A stretch of DNA of 21,156 bases from DASUXA01 sp036378155 (GCA_036378155.1 DASUXA010000042.1:1-21156); one strand, 5' to 3'. Shown: positions 1 through 9,148, counted from the stretch's first letter. The notes: generated by a model from the sequence alone, not told the origin. Numbers and translations are program-made.

Positions 1-2604
<2,604 letters not shown>

Positions 2605-2729
2605 GATGCGTCCTTCCGAGGACCGGTGCTGCAAACGGCCGTTACGCGTGCACCCCAACTGACCCGCATCGAATTGAACAAATCGGACAATCGCGGCGGG
2701 TAGACAGTCGAAAGGCAGCGCAAACTAGC

Positions 2730-2758
2730 AGTGTAGCCGAGCGGCTAACCGCTGTCCA
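2730..2758 (-). promoter_or_regulatory. Predicted rpoB promoter (housekeeping sigma type)
   Basis: On the minus strand TGGACA (2753-2758) is followed after exactly 17 bases by TACACT (2730-2735). Both match the actinobacterial principal-sigma consensus, and the -10 fits TANNNT. Transcription would start near 2723, giving a 5' UTR of roughly 120 bases before the TTG start at 2604. The position fits an independent rpoB promoter downstream of the rplL terminator. Confidence 0.7.
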
Positions 2759-3261
2759 GCCGCCACCGCACGGTGCTCCGATCGAGACCTCAAGGGCACC
2801 AAACGCCCGAGATCATCGGCGGTGGCCGCCGCGCCCGCGGAAGGCGTTGCGGGTCTCAGCGTGCCTAACCCGAGGCGGACTCGTCAAGGTCTTCCGCGCG
2901 GGTCGCGCCGGGACGCGCGGTTCGACAGGGCGACGATCAGCATCGTTGCCGGCAAACCCGGCAATCGGACCCTCCGTGCCGGCACGGCGATCCCGTCCGA
3001 ACGCTCTCCGCCGACGCGACGCCCGCCATCCGGACGCGGTCTGCCCGCGCGGCGTCACCATCCGGACGCTCCGCCCCGACCACCCCACCCGATACGGAGC
3101 CGTCCACGCCGCGCTCTCCCGACACGGCGCTGTGCGCCGACGCTCTCAACGCAGCGGTCTGCGCTCAAACAGCGCTCTGCGCCGCGCTGCGCCCACAACA
3201 CGACGTTCTGCGCCGCGCAACTCTCAACCCGACGCTATGCGCCGCACAGCGCCCTCGACGC
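2759..3261. other. Long rplL-rpoB intergenic region, no gene
   Basis: About 500 bases between the rpoB promoter and the rplL terminator. Open frames on both strands are arginine/proline/alanine-rich and lack ribosome binding sites, so I call none of them genes. The part nearest rplL (about 3024-3260) contains degenerate repeats, described separately. Nothing recognisable was seen in 2759-3020. Confidence 0.5.
3024..3260. repeat. Degenerate repeats of about 30 bp between rplL and rpoB
   Basis: Units of about 29-31 bases can be aligned by eye, with one shorter unit. CCATCCGGACGC occurs twice about 31 bases apart (near 3027 and 3058). From about 3120 to 3260, successive units share a TGCGCCG(C) core and mostly end in CTCAAC, CACAAC or CTCGAC. 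Identity between units is moderate and no unit is exact. They lie outside any accepted gene, immediately downstream of the rplL terminator in the direction of transcription. Confidence 0.45.
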
Positions 3262-3297
3262 CGAAGGGCGACCACCCGGCTGGGTGGTCGCCCTTCG
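3262..3297 (-). terminator. Strong hairpin terminator after rplJL
   Basis: A perfect 16-bp inverted repeat (3262-3277 with 3282-3297) closes a 4-base loop, starting 18 bases past the rplL stop codon. No long U-run follows, which is common in actinobacterial terminators. It should end or strongly attenuate the rplJL transcript before rpoB. Confidence 0.8.
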
Positions 3298-3315
3298 TAC
3301 GCCTGTCGGCGTGGG

Positions 3316-3699
3316 TCACTTGAGGGTGACCTTGGCGCCTTCGGCCTCGAGCTTGGCCTTCGCCTTCTCGGCGGTCTCCTTGTTGGCCTTCTCCAGGACC
3401 GGCTTCGGCGCGGCCTCGACGAGGTCCTTCGCCTCCTTCAGGCCCAGGCCGGTCAGCTCGCGGACGACCTTGATGACCTGAATCTTCTTGCCGCCGTCGG
3501 CCTCCAGGATGACGTCGAACTCGTCCTTCTCCTCCTCCGGCTCCGCCGCGGCAGCGGCGGGGGCGGCGGCGGCAACCGCGACCGGGGCGGCCGCGGTGAC
3601 GTCGAAGGTCTCCTCGAACTGCTTCACGAACTCGGACAGCTCGATCAGCGTCATCTCCTTGAACGCGTCGAGCAGTTCCTCGGTGCTGAGCTTCGCCAT
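3316..3699 (-). CDS. rplL: 50S ribosomal protein L7/L12
   Basis: Stalk protein of the large ribosomal subunit. It binds L10 as dimers and recruits and activates the translational GTPases. The 127-residue length is normal. The N-terminal dimerisation domain (residues 1-35, MAKLSTEELLDAFKEMTLIE) is followed by an Ala/Pro-rich flexible hinge (about 36-55), then the factor-binding C-terminal domain (about 58-127) with KVVRELTGLGLKEAKDLVE. The ATG start has GGAAG about 10 bases upstream. It lies 37 bases after rplJ in the same transcript and is followed by a strong hairpin. Expression is probably set by the L10-responsive leader upstream of rplJ. Confidence 0.98.
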   Translation of the reverse strand: MAKLSTEELLDAFKEMTLIELSEFVKQFEETFDVTAAAPVAVAAAAPAAAAAEPEEEKDEFDVILEADGGKKIQVIKVVRELTGLGLKEAKDLVEAAPKPVLEKANKETAEKAKAKLEAEGAKVTLK

Positions 3700-3736
3700 G
3701 GTGACGTGGCTTCCTTTCGATTACGTACTAAGACTG

Positions 3737-4291
3737 TCAGGCCGCGGCGGCAGTGCCGCCCTCTTCCTTCTCGCGCTTCTCCTGCAGGGCGGCCGCCACC
3801 CGGGCGACCTGCGACAGCGGAGCCTGGAACAGGGCTGCGGCCTTGCTCAGGTTCGCCTTCATCGCGCCGGCCAGCTTGGCCAGCAGTACCTCGCGGGACT
3901 CCAGATCGGCGAGCTTGGCGACCTCGGCCGCCGTCATCGCCTTGCCCTCGAACACGCCGCCCTTGACGATCAGCAGCGGGTGAGCCTTCGCGAACTCGCG
4001 AAGGCCCTTGGCCGCCTCGACAGGGTCGCCGGAGACGAAGGCGAGCGCGGTAGGACCGGTGAACAAATCGTCGAGGCCGTCGATACCAGCGTTGGTGGCC
4101 GCGCGCTTGGCGAGGGTGTTCTTGGTGACCGCGTACGTGGTCTCCCGACCCAGCGAGCGCCGCAGCTGCTTGAGCTGGGCCACCGTCAGGCCGCGGTACT
4201 CGGTCAGCAGGGTCGCCTGCGAGGACCGGAACCGCTCGGTGAGCTCAGCGACGGCAGTGGCCTTGTCAGCCCGAACCGGCTTGTCCGCCAT
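3737..4291 (-). CDS. rplJ: 50S ribosomal protein L10
   Basis: L10 anchors the L7/L12 dimers to the GTPase centre of 23S rRNA and, in complex with L7/L12, represses its own mRNA in many bacteria. The open frame extends further upstream, but the start at 4291 (MADKPVRADK) is supported by AGGAGG 4-5 bases before the ATG and by the family N-terminus. The protein is 184 residues. The rRNA-binding globular domain covers about 1-135 (LLTEYRGLTVAQLKQLRRSL, then YAVTKNTLAKRA). The C-terminal helix that carries L7/L12 follows and ends in a Glu/Lys/Ala tail. It is the first gene of rplJ-rplL. Confidence 0.98.
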   Translation of the reverse strand: MADKPVRADKATAVAELTERFRSSQATLLTEYRGLTVAQLKQLRRSLGRETTYAVTKNTLAKRAATNAGIDGLDDLFTGPTALAFVSGDPVEAAKGLREFAKAHPLLIVKGGVFEGKAMTAAEVAKLADLESREVLLAKLAGAMKANLSKAAALFQAPLSQVARVAAALQEKREKEEGGTAAAA

Positions 4292-4493
4292 GTCCCTCCT
4301 CTCTCGTTGCTCCAGGCTGGTGGTACAGCCGGACAACGAGAAACGCCCCGGCGCAGGGCGCACGGGGCGGGACACGGTCGTGACGGCACGACCCGACGGC
4401 TCCGTCCTCCCTGCGCGGGCCGTCCGCCTCGTCCGGCGGAACCTTCGACCGTGCGGAAGGCACGGTGACCAGCGGTCTTTGGGTGGAACTTCG
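4292..4493 (-). promoter_or_regulatory. L10-leader-type 5' UTR of rplJL
   Basis: About 200 bases separate the predicted transcription start from the rplJ ATG, much longer than needed for translation. Near its 5' end on the minus strand is CCAAAGACCGCTGGTC, followed at once by a 7-bp hairpin (4448-4454 with 4460-4466). This resembles the L10-binding leader known from bacterial rplJ mRNAs. A GC-rich hairpin with a short U-rich tail sits near the 3' end. L10 or the L10-L7/L12 complex probably binds here as autogenous control. The match is by eye, not by covariance model. Confidence 0.65.
4344..4369 (-). terminator. Attenuator-like hairpin in the rplJ leader
   Basis: In the minus-strand RNA a 7-bp stem (CGCCCCG with CGGGGCG), a one-base bulge and a further 4-bp GCGC stem close a 3-base loop. 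UUUCUCGUU follows. It ends about 50 bases before the rplJ start. The layout suggests premature termination as part of L10 autoregulation, but this is inference. Confidence 0.5.
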
Positions 4494-4499
4494 CCGGCA

Positions 4500-4528
4500 A
4501 GAGTACTTGACGAGCCGGTCAGGGCCAA
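4500..4528 (-). promoter_or_regulatory. Predicted rplJL promoter
   Basis: TTGGCC (4523-4528) and TACTCT (4500-4505) on the minus strand are separated by 17 bases. Transcription would begin near 4493, just before the conserved-looking part of the L10 leader. The promoter lies downstream of the rplKA hairpin, consistent with rplJL being a separate unit. Confidence 0.6.
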
Positions 4529-4617
4529 ATCGCGTTCGAGATGTCGGGTGCGCGGACGTACCCCGCGCTGCCGGCGGACCGCCGTGGGCGCGTCACGCGC
4601 GGCTGCGTGGGCGCACA

Positions 4618-4654
4618 CACGGCGGGCGCCCGGGGAACCCGGGCGCCCGCCGTG
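4618..4654 (-). terminator. Strong hairpin after rplKA
   Basis: A perfect 17-bp GC-rich inverted repeat (4618-4634 with 4638-4654) with a GAA loop, starting 13 bases past the rplA stop codon. No U-run is visible. It separates rplKA from the rplJL leader. Confidence 0.75.
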
Positions 4655-4667
4655 CATCTGTCCAGCG

Positions 4668-5387
4668 TCACTCCGCCGCGGCTGGTACCTCGTGCAGGTT
4701 GCGCGTCACGTTCGGGTCGACCGGGATGCCCGGGCCCATCGTCGTGGTCACGAACACCTTCTTCAGGTACTTGCCCTTCGCCGCCGACGGCTTCGAGCGC
4801 AGTACCTCGTCGAGCACGGCCGCGTAGTTGTCGATCAACTGCTCGGTCGAGAACGACGCCTTGCCGATGATCAGGTGCAGGTTCGCGTGCTTGTCCACCC
4901 GGAAGGCGATCTTGCCGCCCTTGATGTCCTGTACCGCCTTGGCGACGTCCATCGTCACCGTGCCGGTCTTCGGGTTCGGCATCAGGCCGCGCGGGCCCAG
5001 GATCCGCGCGATCCGACCGATCTTCGCCATCTGGTCGGGGGTGGCGATCGCGGCGTCGAAGTCCAGCCAGCCCCCCTGGATCCGGGCGACCAGGTCGTCG
5101 GTACCGACCGCGTCGGCGCCCGCAGCCTGAGCCTCAGCCGCCTTGTCACCGGCGGCGAAAACGATGACCCGGACGGTCTTGCCGGTACCGTGCGGCAGGT
5201 TCACCGTGCCGCGCACCATCTGGTCAGCCTTACGAGGGTCGACGCCGAGGCGCATGGCGACCTCGACCGTGGCGTCGAACTTCACCGGGCTGGTCTCCTT
5301 CGCCAGGCTGATCGCCTCGGCGGGGCTGTACAGCTTCGAACGGTCCACCTGCTCGGCTGCCTTGCGGTAGCCCTTGCTGCGCTGCAT
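4668..5387 (-). CDS. rplA: 50S ribosomal protein L1
   Basis: L1 forms the mobile stalk at the ribosomal E site and represses the L11-L1 mRNA in several bacteria. The protein is 239 residues with the signature MRLGVDPRKADQMVRGTVNL and the stretches WLDFDAAIATPDQMAKIG and ILGPRGLMPNPKTGTVT. I start at the ATG at 5387 (MQRSKGYRK), with GGAG 10 bases upstream. The in-frame TTG three codons earlier is too close to that site. The gene follows rplK by 75 bases and is followed by a strong hairpin, so rplK-rplA form one unit. Confidence 0.97.
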   Translation of the reverse strand: MQRSKGYRKAAEQVDRSKLYSPAEAISLAKETSPVKFDATVEVAMRLGVDPRKADQMVRGTVNLPHGTGKTVRVIVFAAGDKAAEAQAAGADAVGTDDLVARIQGGWLDFDAAIATPDQMAKIGRIARILGPRGLMPNPKTGTVTMDVAKAVQDIKGGKIAFRVDKHANLHLIIGKASFSTEQLIDNYAAVLDEVLRSKPSAAKGKYLKKVFVTTTMGPGIPVDPNVTRNLHEVPAAAE

Positions 5388-5462
5388 GTCTGTCAATCTC
5401 CAGTGGTCTCAGTGGGCCAGCGCGGCCCTCCCACGAACGGTCTCGCTCCGCGCGCGGGGCGA

Positions 5463-5894
5463 TCAGTCCTTGATCGTGATGCCCATCGAGCGGGCGGTAC
5501 CCGCGATGATCTTCTCGGCCTGTTCGATGTCGTTGGCGTTGAGGTCGGCCATCTTCTTCTCGGCGATCTCACGCAACTGGGCCTTGGTGATCGAGCCGAC
5601 CTTGTCGCGCTGCGGTACACCGGAGCCCTTCTGGACACCGGCCGCCTTGATCAGCAGGCGGGCCGCCGGCGGGGTCTTCAGCACGAACGTGAACGAACGG
5701 TCCTCGTACACGCTGATCTGCGCCGGGACGATGTCACCGCGCTGCGACTCGGTCTGGGCGTTGTACGCCTTGACGAACTCCATGATGTTCACGCCGTGCT
5801 GACCGAGTGCCGGACCGACCGGCGGAGCCGGGGTGGCCTGACCAGCGGGGAGCTGGAGCGTGAACGTCTTGACCAGCTTCTTCTTGGGAGGCAT
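5463..5894 (-). CDS. rplK: 50S ribosomal protein L11
   Basis: L11 binds the 23S rRNA GTPase-associated region and is needed for factor-dependent GTP hydrolysis and the stringent response. With 23S rRNA it forms the thiostrepton target. The 143-residue protein has the N-terminal proline-rich domain (residues 20-31, ATPAPPVGPALG) and the C-terminal RNA-binding domain (about 75-143, ending DIEQAEKIIAGTARSMGI). The open frame extends upstream, but the ATG at 5894 is preceded by AGGAAG at good spacing and gives the standard MPPKKKLVK start. It is the first gene of rplK-rplA. Confidence 0.98.
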   Translation of the reverse strand: MPPKKKLVKTFTLQLPAGQATPAPPVGPALGQHGVNIMEFVKAYNAQTESQRGDIVPAQISVYEDRSFTFVLKTPPAARLLIKAAGVQKGSGVPQRDKVGSITKAQLREIAEKKMADLNANDIEQAEKIIAGTARSMGITIKD

Positions 5895-6019
5895 GTCTCT
5901 TCCTGGGCTGCTTGGTGGCCGACCGTCGTCGGACGCGCGCATCGGCGGCGGGGCCACGTGGGGTTTCACCTCACCGGCCCACGGACGTGCACGGTCGACA
6001 CGCCTGGGCCGGACGTTTC

Positions 6020-6025
6020 AGGTTA
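6020..6025 (-). promoter_or_regulatory. Possible -10 element for rplKA
   Basis: TAACCT on the minus strand, about 125 bases upstream of the rplK start in the 165-base nusG-rplK gap. It fits TANNNT but has no convincing -35. Read-through from secE-nusG is equally possible. Confidence 0.25.
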
Positions 6026-6059
6026 CCGCAGGCCGCGGTGGCCGGATTCAGCCAGGTCG

Positions 6060-6764
6060 CTAGATCTTCGACACCTGGTTGAAGTTGAGCTCGACCGGAG
6101 TCTCCCGACCGAAGATCGACACGAGCACCTTCAGCTTCTGCTGATCGGCGTTGATCTCGCTGATCGTGGCCGGTAGCGAGGCGAAGGCGCCGTCGGTGAC
6201 CGTCACCGAGTCGCCGACCTCGAAGTCCAGCACCTTGACCTCGGGCTTGGCCTTCTTCTCGGTGGTCGCCGCGGGCGCCAGCCACTTCAGGACCTCGTCG
6301 AGGGACAGCGGCGCCGGGCGGTCCGCCCGGTCGGTGGCGCCGACGAAGCCGGTCACACCCGGGGTGTTGCGGACGCAGGAGTACGACTCCGGGGTCAGCT
6401 CCATCCGGACCAGGATGTAACCAGGGAAGATCTTGTTCTGGACCTGGAGCCGCTTGCCGTTCTTGACCTCGACCTCTTCCCGGGTCGGTACCTCGACCTG
6501 GTAGATGAAGTCCTCCATGTCGAGGCTGGTGATCCGGGTCTCGAGGTTGGTCTTCACCTTGTTCTCGTAGCCCGCGTAGGAGTGGACCACGTACCACTCG
6601 CCGGGCGCGAAACGCAGCGCCTGCCGCAGCTCGGCGACCGGGTCCGTCTGTTCCTCGTCCACGGCGACGCCGGTCTCCACCGGGCGCGCCGACTCCGCCG
6701 ACGCGTGCGTGGCGTCGACCTCGTTCAGCTCGTCGGACAGGCCGGTCTCGTCGTACTCAGGCAC
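6060..6764 (-). CDS. nusG: Transcription termination/antitermination protein NusG
   Basis: NusG binds the RNA polymerase clamp, affects pausing, and links transcription to Rho and to ribosomal S10. The 234-residue protein starts with an acidic, probably disordered extension of about 55 residues, usual in actinobacteria. The NGN domain follows (about 56-165, beginning EWYVVHSYAGYENKVKTNLE, with KIFPGYILVRM at 111-121). A KOW domain (about 182-209, FEVGDSVTVTDGAFASLPAT) completes it. The GTG start at 6764 gives MPEYDETG; its ribosome binding site (AGAGAA) is weak. It lies 16 bases after secE, so the two are very likely co-transcribed. Confidence 0.97.
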   Translation of the reverse strand: MPEYDETGLSDELNEVDATHASAESARPVETGVAVDEEQTDPVAELRQALRFAPGEWYVVHSYAGYENKVKTNLETRITSLDMEDFIYQVEVPTREEVEVKNGKRLQVQNKIFPGYILVRMELTPESYSCVRNTPGVTGFVGATDRADRPAPLSLDEVLKWLAPAATTEKKAKPEVKVLDFEVGDSVTVTDGAFASLPATISEINADQQKLKVLVSIFGRETPVELNFNQVSKI

Positions 6765-6780
6765 CGTGGATTCTCTTCTC

Positions 6781-7203
6781 TCACTTCTTGCCGTTGCCGA
6801 AAACGTGGAGCACCGCCCAGGCGAACCCGGTGTCGAGCAGCGCCACGATCGCCATGATGACGGCGACGAAGATGACCACGACCGTGGTGTAGGTCAGCAG
6901 TTCATTCCTCGTCGGCCAGATCACCTTACGCAGCTCGGCGAAGACCTCGAGGATGAATCGCCGCAACCGGGCGAACAGCCCGACCCGCTCGGCTGCCTTC
7001 GGACGCGCCTTGGTCGGCTTGGTCTTCTCGTCACCGGTGCGCGGCCGCGCCTTGGTCGCGGTGGCGCCCCGCCGACCCGTCGCCCGGGGCTCGACGTCGC
7101 CCGACTCGTCCCCATCCAGGGCGTCATCGTCGACAGCGTTGTCGAACACCTCGTCCAGGTGTTCTTCCACGGCGTCCTCACCGCGGCGCTTGCTCTCGGC
7201 CAC
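6781..7203 (-). CDS. secE: Preprotein translocase subunit SecE
   Basis: Essential small subunit of the SecYEG protein-export channel in the cytoplasmic membrane. I chose the GTG at 7203 because AGGAAGAGGG stands just upstream; the frame stays open further 5' without a comparable site. This gives 140 residues with a long charged N-terminal extension (about 1-70). The conserved SecE segment follows (about 84-106, FILEVFAELRKVIWPTRNEL), then one membrane helix (about 104-126). The long charged tail is common in actinobacterial SecE. It lies between tRNA-Trp and nusG, the usual arrangement. The 220 bases upstream contain no convincing promoter. Confidence 0.95.
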   Translation of the reverse strand: MAESKRRGEDAVEEHLDEVFDNAVDDDALDGDESGDVEPRATGRRGATATKARPRTGDEKTKPTKARPKAAERVGLFARLRRFILEVFAELRKVIWPTRNELLTYTTVVVIFVAVIMAIVALLDTGFAWAVLHVFGNGKK

Positions 7204-7387
7204 TTCGCCCTCTTCCTTAGTGTCGCGGGTGCACTGCGCGCGATGCTCTGGCGCGCTGCCGGACATTCTGCCTGTGCTCCCGCCCCGCCGGCCAGTCCCC
7301 CGCCGTTCGGGGATCACCCGTCGCAGGCCCGCCACATGCCCGGACACCACCGGATGGCGATGCCGGCGCCTCTGGCCGGCCCGGCCA

Positions 7388-7411
7388 CCGGACACTCCCG
7401 GCACTGTCCGG
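7388..7411 (-). terminator. Hairpin downstream of tRNA-Trp
   Basis: A 7-bp inverted repeat (CCGGACA with TGTCCGG) and a 10-base loop, starting 14 bases past the tRNA-Trp 3' end. No U-run follows. It could help end or process the tRNA transcript. Confidence 0.35.
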
Positions 7412-7425
7412 GATGCCCGCCGACG

Positions 7426-7498
7426 CAGGGGCGACAGGACTCGAACCTGCAACCTGCGGTTTTGGAGACCGCTGCGCTACCAATTGCGCCACACCCCT
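7426..7498 (-). tRNA. tRNA-Trp (anticodon CCA)
   Basis: A 73-base cloverleaf. Acceptor strand AGGGGTG pairs with CGCCCCT, including one G-U pair. The anticodon loop is CTCCAAA, and the T-arm is GCAGG-TTCGAGT-CCTGT with a terminal G-U pair. The discriminator base is G, and 3' CCA is not encoded. It sits between hadB and secE as in other actinobacteria. Confidence 0.95.
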
Positions 7499-7554
7499 GT
7501 GGGGGTCACCCCGTCAGGCACGCCTGAGAAGGGGGATTGACCCCACGGCGGACC

Positions 7555-7584
7555 AGTGTACGGGTAACCGCCGGATTTCCCCAA
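7555..7584 (-). promoter_or_regulatory. Predicted tRNA-Trp promoter
   Basis: TTGGGG (7579-7584) and TACACT (7555-7560) on the minus strand with 18 bases between. Transcription would start about 50 bases before the mature tRNA 5' end. The same transcript may run on into secE-nusG. Confidence 0.6.
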
Positions 7585-7647
7585 CCCGCCCCGGCGGTCA
7601 CCCGGCAACCGTCCGCAGGCGCGATCCGGCGAGCGCCCCTGCCTGGC

Positions 7648-8046
7648 TCAATCGACCCGAATCACTGCCCACGCCTGGGTCAGCACCTTCTCGCCGTTGC
7701 ACGTCGCGGTCACGTCGATCCGCGCCCTGCCGTCGGCGACCTCGCGTACCGAGCCGGCGACGACGAGCTCGGCGCCGTCGTCATCGTCCGGTACCACCAC
7801 CGGACGGGCGAACCGCACGTTGAAGTCCAGCACCGCGCCCGGGTCGTCCGCCCACTCGGTGACCGCCTGCCCGACCAGCGCCATGGTGTACATCCCGTGG
7901 GCGATCACACCCGGCAGTCCGACGCCGGTCGCGACCCGCTCGCTCCAGTGGATCGGGTTGAAGTCGCCGGACGCGCCCGCGTACCGGACGAGATCGGCCC
8001 GGGTGACCCGGAAGGTGCGGGTCGGCAACTGCTCACCGGTACGCAC
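7648..8046 (-). CDS. hadB: MaoC-like (3R)-hydroxyacyl dehydratase subunit, HadB type
   Basis: Catalytic subunit of a (3R)-hydroxyacyl-ACP/CoA dehydratase of the single-hotdog type. The R-hydratase signature YAGASGDFNPIHWSE is intact, with the catalytic Asp28 and His33. The substrate-channel segment GLPGVIAHGMYTM follows. At 132 residues its length is normal. The GTG start at 8046 lies one base after the stop codon of hadA, implying translational coupling and a 1:1 heterodimer as known for mycobacterial HadAB. In mycobacteria this enzyme acts in FAS-II; here the acyl substrate is unknown, since Micromonosporaceae are not known to make mycolic acids. No hadC follows; tRNA-Trp is next. Confidence 0.9.
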   Translation of the reverse strand: MRTGEQLPTRTFRVTRADLVRYAGASGDFNPIHWSERVATGVGLPGVIAHGMYTMALVGQAVTEWADDPGAVLDFNVRFARPVVVPDDDDGAELVVAGSVREVADGRARIDVTATCNGEKVLTQAWAVIRVD

Positions 8047-8047
8047 G

Positions 8048-8494
8048 TCAGTCCTTCCCCCGCACGACGAGCCTGCTCCACGTGCTGACCACCGGTTCGC
8101 CGTCCTCTGTGCTCATGTCGGTGCGGGTGGTCAGAAAGTCGTGCCCGGCGCGGGTCGTGATCGCCTCGATGGTGGTCACGCAGACCAGCCGGTCGCCGGC
8201 GTGTACCGGGCGGGTGTACCCGAACCGCTGGTCGCCGTGGACCACGCGGCTGTAGTCGACGCCCAGGGCGGGATCGTCGGTCACCACGGCGGCGAACCTC
8301 GCCCAGAGCACCACGGGGAAGGTCGGCGGCGCGATGACGTCCGGGTACCCGGCGGCACGAGCGGCGTCACGGTCGTGGTACACGGGGTGCGTCGCGCCGA
8401 CGGCGGTCGCGAACTCGCGGATCTTCTCCAGACCCACCTCGTACACGTCGCTGGGCGGATAGCTTCTGCCCACGAACGACTGATCCAGCGGCAT
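8048..8494 (-). CDS. hadA: MaoC-like dehydratase partner subunit, HadA type
   Basis: Hotdog-fold N-terminal MaoC dehydratase domain, 148 residues from the ATG at 8494 (MPLDQSFVGRSYPPSDVYEV). At the place where HadB carries the catalytic Asp/His, this protein reads FATAVGATHPVYHD. It therefore lacks the full hydratase motif, as mycobacterial HadA does, and probably supplies the substrate-binding half of the heterodimer. IAPPTFPVVLW (about 54-64) is the matching channel segment. The ribosome binding site is weak. A TANNNT-type hexamer (AACCTA on the plus strand, 8503-8508) only 8 bases before the ATG hints at a nearly leaderless transcript. It overlaps nothing and is followed one base later by hadB. 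Confidence 0.88.
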   Translation of the reverse strand: MPLDQSFVGRSYPPSDVYEVGLEKIREFATAVGATHPVYHDRDAARAAGYPDVIAPPTFPVVLWARFAAVVTDDPALGVDYSRVVHGDQRFGYTRPVHAGDRLVCVTTIEAITTRAGHDFLTTRTDMSTEDGEPVVSTWSRLVVRGKD

Positions 8495-8526
8495 GTCCGG
8501 AGAACCTACCGGACCCGCCCGACACC

Positions 8527-8610
8527 GTCGCCGCGACGGCGACCCAGGCGTCCACCGTCGCACGGGCAGTCGCCGCGACAGCGACCCAGGCGGCCACCGT
8601 CGCGGCGACA
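8527..8610. repeat. 42-bp tandem duplication upstream of hadA
   Basis: Two head-to-tail copies of a 42-base unit (8527-8568 and 8569-8610), each beginning GTCGCCGCGAC and sharing GCGACCCAGGCG. They differ at a few places, mainly in the last 10 bases. The repeat lies between rpmG and hadA, outside the chosen coding regions. Confidence 0.75.
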
Positions 8611-8682
8611 GCACGGCGCACGCGAAAACGGCGACGCCCGGCCCGGAGACCGGAAGCGCCGCCGTCAGGCGAAACTGTGCCG

Positions 8683-8850
8683 TTACCGCGTCTCGCGGTG
8701 CACGGTGTGCCGACCGTCACGCGGGCAGAACTTCTTCAGTTCCAGCCGGTCGGGGTCGTTGCGGCGGTTCTTGCGCGTGATGTAGTTGCGCTCCTTGCAC
8801 TCCACACACGCCAGCGTGATCTTTGGACGTACGTCGGTCGCCTTGGCCAC
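8683..8850 (-). CDS. rpmG: 50S ribosomal protein L33
   Basis: Small protein of the large ribosomal subunit near the E site. The 55-residue product (GTG start at 8850, MAKATDVRPKITLACVECK) contains the family stretch NYITRKNRRNDPDRLELKKF and ends GRHTVHRETR. It keeps CVEC and a third cysteine in KFCPRDG, where a fully zinc-binding form has a second CXXC pair. This three-cysteine pattern also occurs in other L33 proteins. AGGAAGG stands 9 bases before the GTG. It follows tRNA-Met and has its own predicted promoter. Confidence 0.96.
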   Translation of the reverse strand: MAKATDVRPKITLACVECKERNYITRKNRRNDPDRLELKKFCPRDGRHTVHRETR

Positions 8851-8892
8851 GGCGGAGTGCCTTCCTCGCTCAGAACAAACTATCGGCGTACC

Positions 8893-8922
8893 AGCGTAGA
8901 GGCTCACTGTCCCGACCCGCAA
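8893..8922 (-). promoter_or_regulatory. Predicted rpmG promoter
   Basis: TTGCGG (8917-8922) and TACGCT (8893-8898) on the minus strand, spaced by 18 bases. The start point would be near 8886, giving a leader of about 35 bases before the GTG of rpmG. It lies just after tRNA-Met. Confidence 0.55.
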
Positions 8923-8955
8923 AACGGGTGCCCCTGACACCGGTCTCGGTACCCG

Positions 8956-9028
8956 TAGCGGTGGCCGGACTCGAACCGGCGACACAGCGATTATGAGCCG
9001 CTTGCTCTGCCATCTGAGCTACACCGCC
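8956..9028 (-). tRNA. tRNA-Met (anticodon CAT), elongator type
   Basis: A 73-base cloverleaf. Acceptor GGCGGTG pairs with CACCGCT, with G1-U72 as a wobble. The anticodon loop is CTCATAA, and the T-arm is GCCGG-TTCGAGT-CCGGC. The discriminator is A, and 3' CCA is not encoded. The anticodon stem lacks the three G-C pairs of the initiator, and the location before rpmG fits the elongator gene. Confidence 0.93.
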
Positions 9029-9075
9029 GCCGCCCTGCCGATGCCCAGCCGAAGCCGGGCTACAGACAGAGTTTG

Positions 9076-9148
9076 AGCCCCCTTACGGAATCGAACCGTA
9101 GACCTTCTCCTTACCATGGAGACGCTCTGCCGACTGAGCTAAGGGGGC
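9076..9148 (-). tRNA. tRNA-Thr (anticodon GGT)
   Basis: A 73-base cloverleaf. Acceptor GCCCCCT pairs perfectly with AGGGGGC, and the anticodon stem TCTCC pairs with GGAGA around ATGGTAA. The T-arm is TACGG-TTCGATT-CCGTA. The discriminator is T, and CCA is not encoded. It lies 47 bases before tRNA-Met, probably in one transcript. Confidence 0.95.

Noticed and set aside
3120..3260. Possible CRISPR array from the 29-31 base periodicity
   Set aside because: The units are degenerate along their whole length, with no constant repeat and variable spacer pattern, and no cas gene is nearby.
2822..3481. Plus-strand frames in the rplL-rpoB spacer
   Set aside because: Composition is Arg/Pro/Thr/Ser low-complexity, no ribosome binding site is seen, and one frame runs into the antisense of rplL.
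4292..4657. Extended N-terminus of L10
   Set aside because: The open frame continues, but the strong AGGAGG and the family N-terminus place the start at 4291, and the upstream part holds the leader and hairpins.
4008..6176. 722-codon plus-strand frame opposite the L10, L1 and L11 genes
   Set aside because: Antisense of ribosomal protein genes with unmistakable identities; no start signal of its own.
7204..7452. Longer SecE reading frame into tRNA-Trp
   Set aside because: The extension overlaps the tRNA gene and lacks a better ribosome binding site than that of the GTG at 7203.
8495..8614. Upstream extension of HadA through the 42-bp repeat
   Set aside because: The added sequence is a low-complexity Arg/Ser/Pro stretch outside the hotdog fold; the family start is the ATG at 8494.
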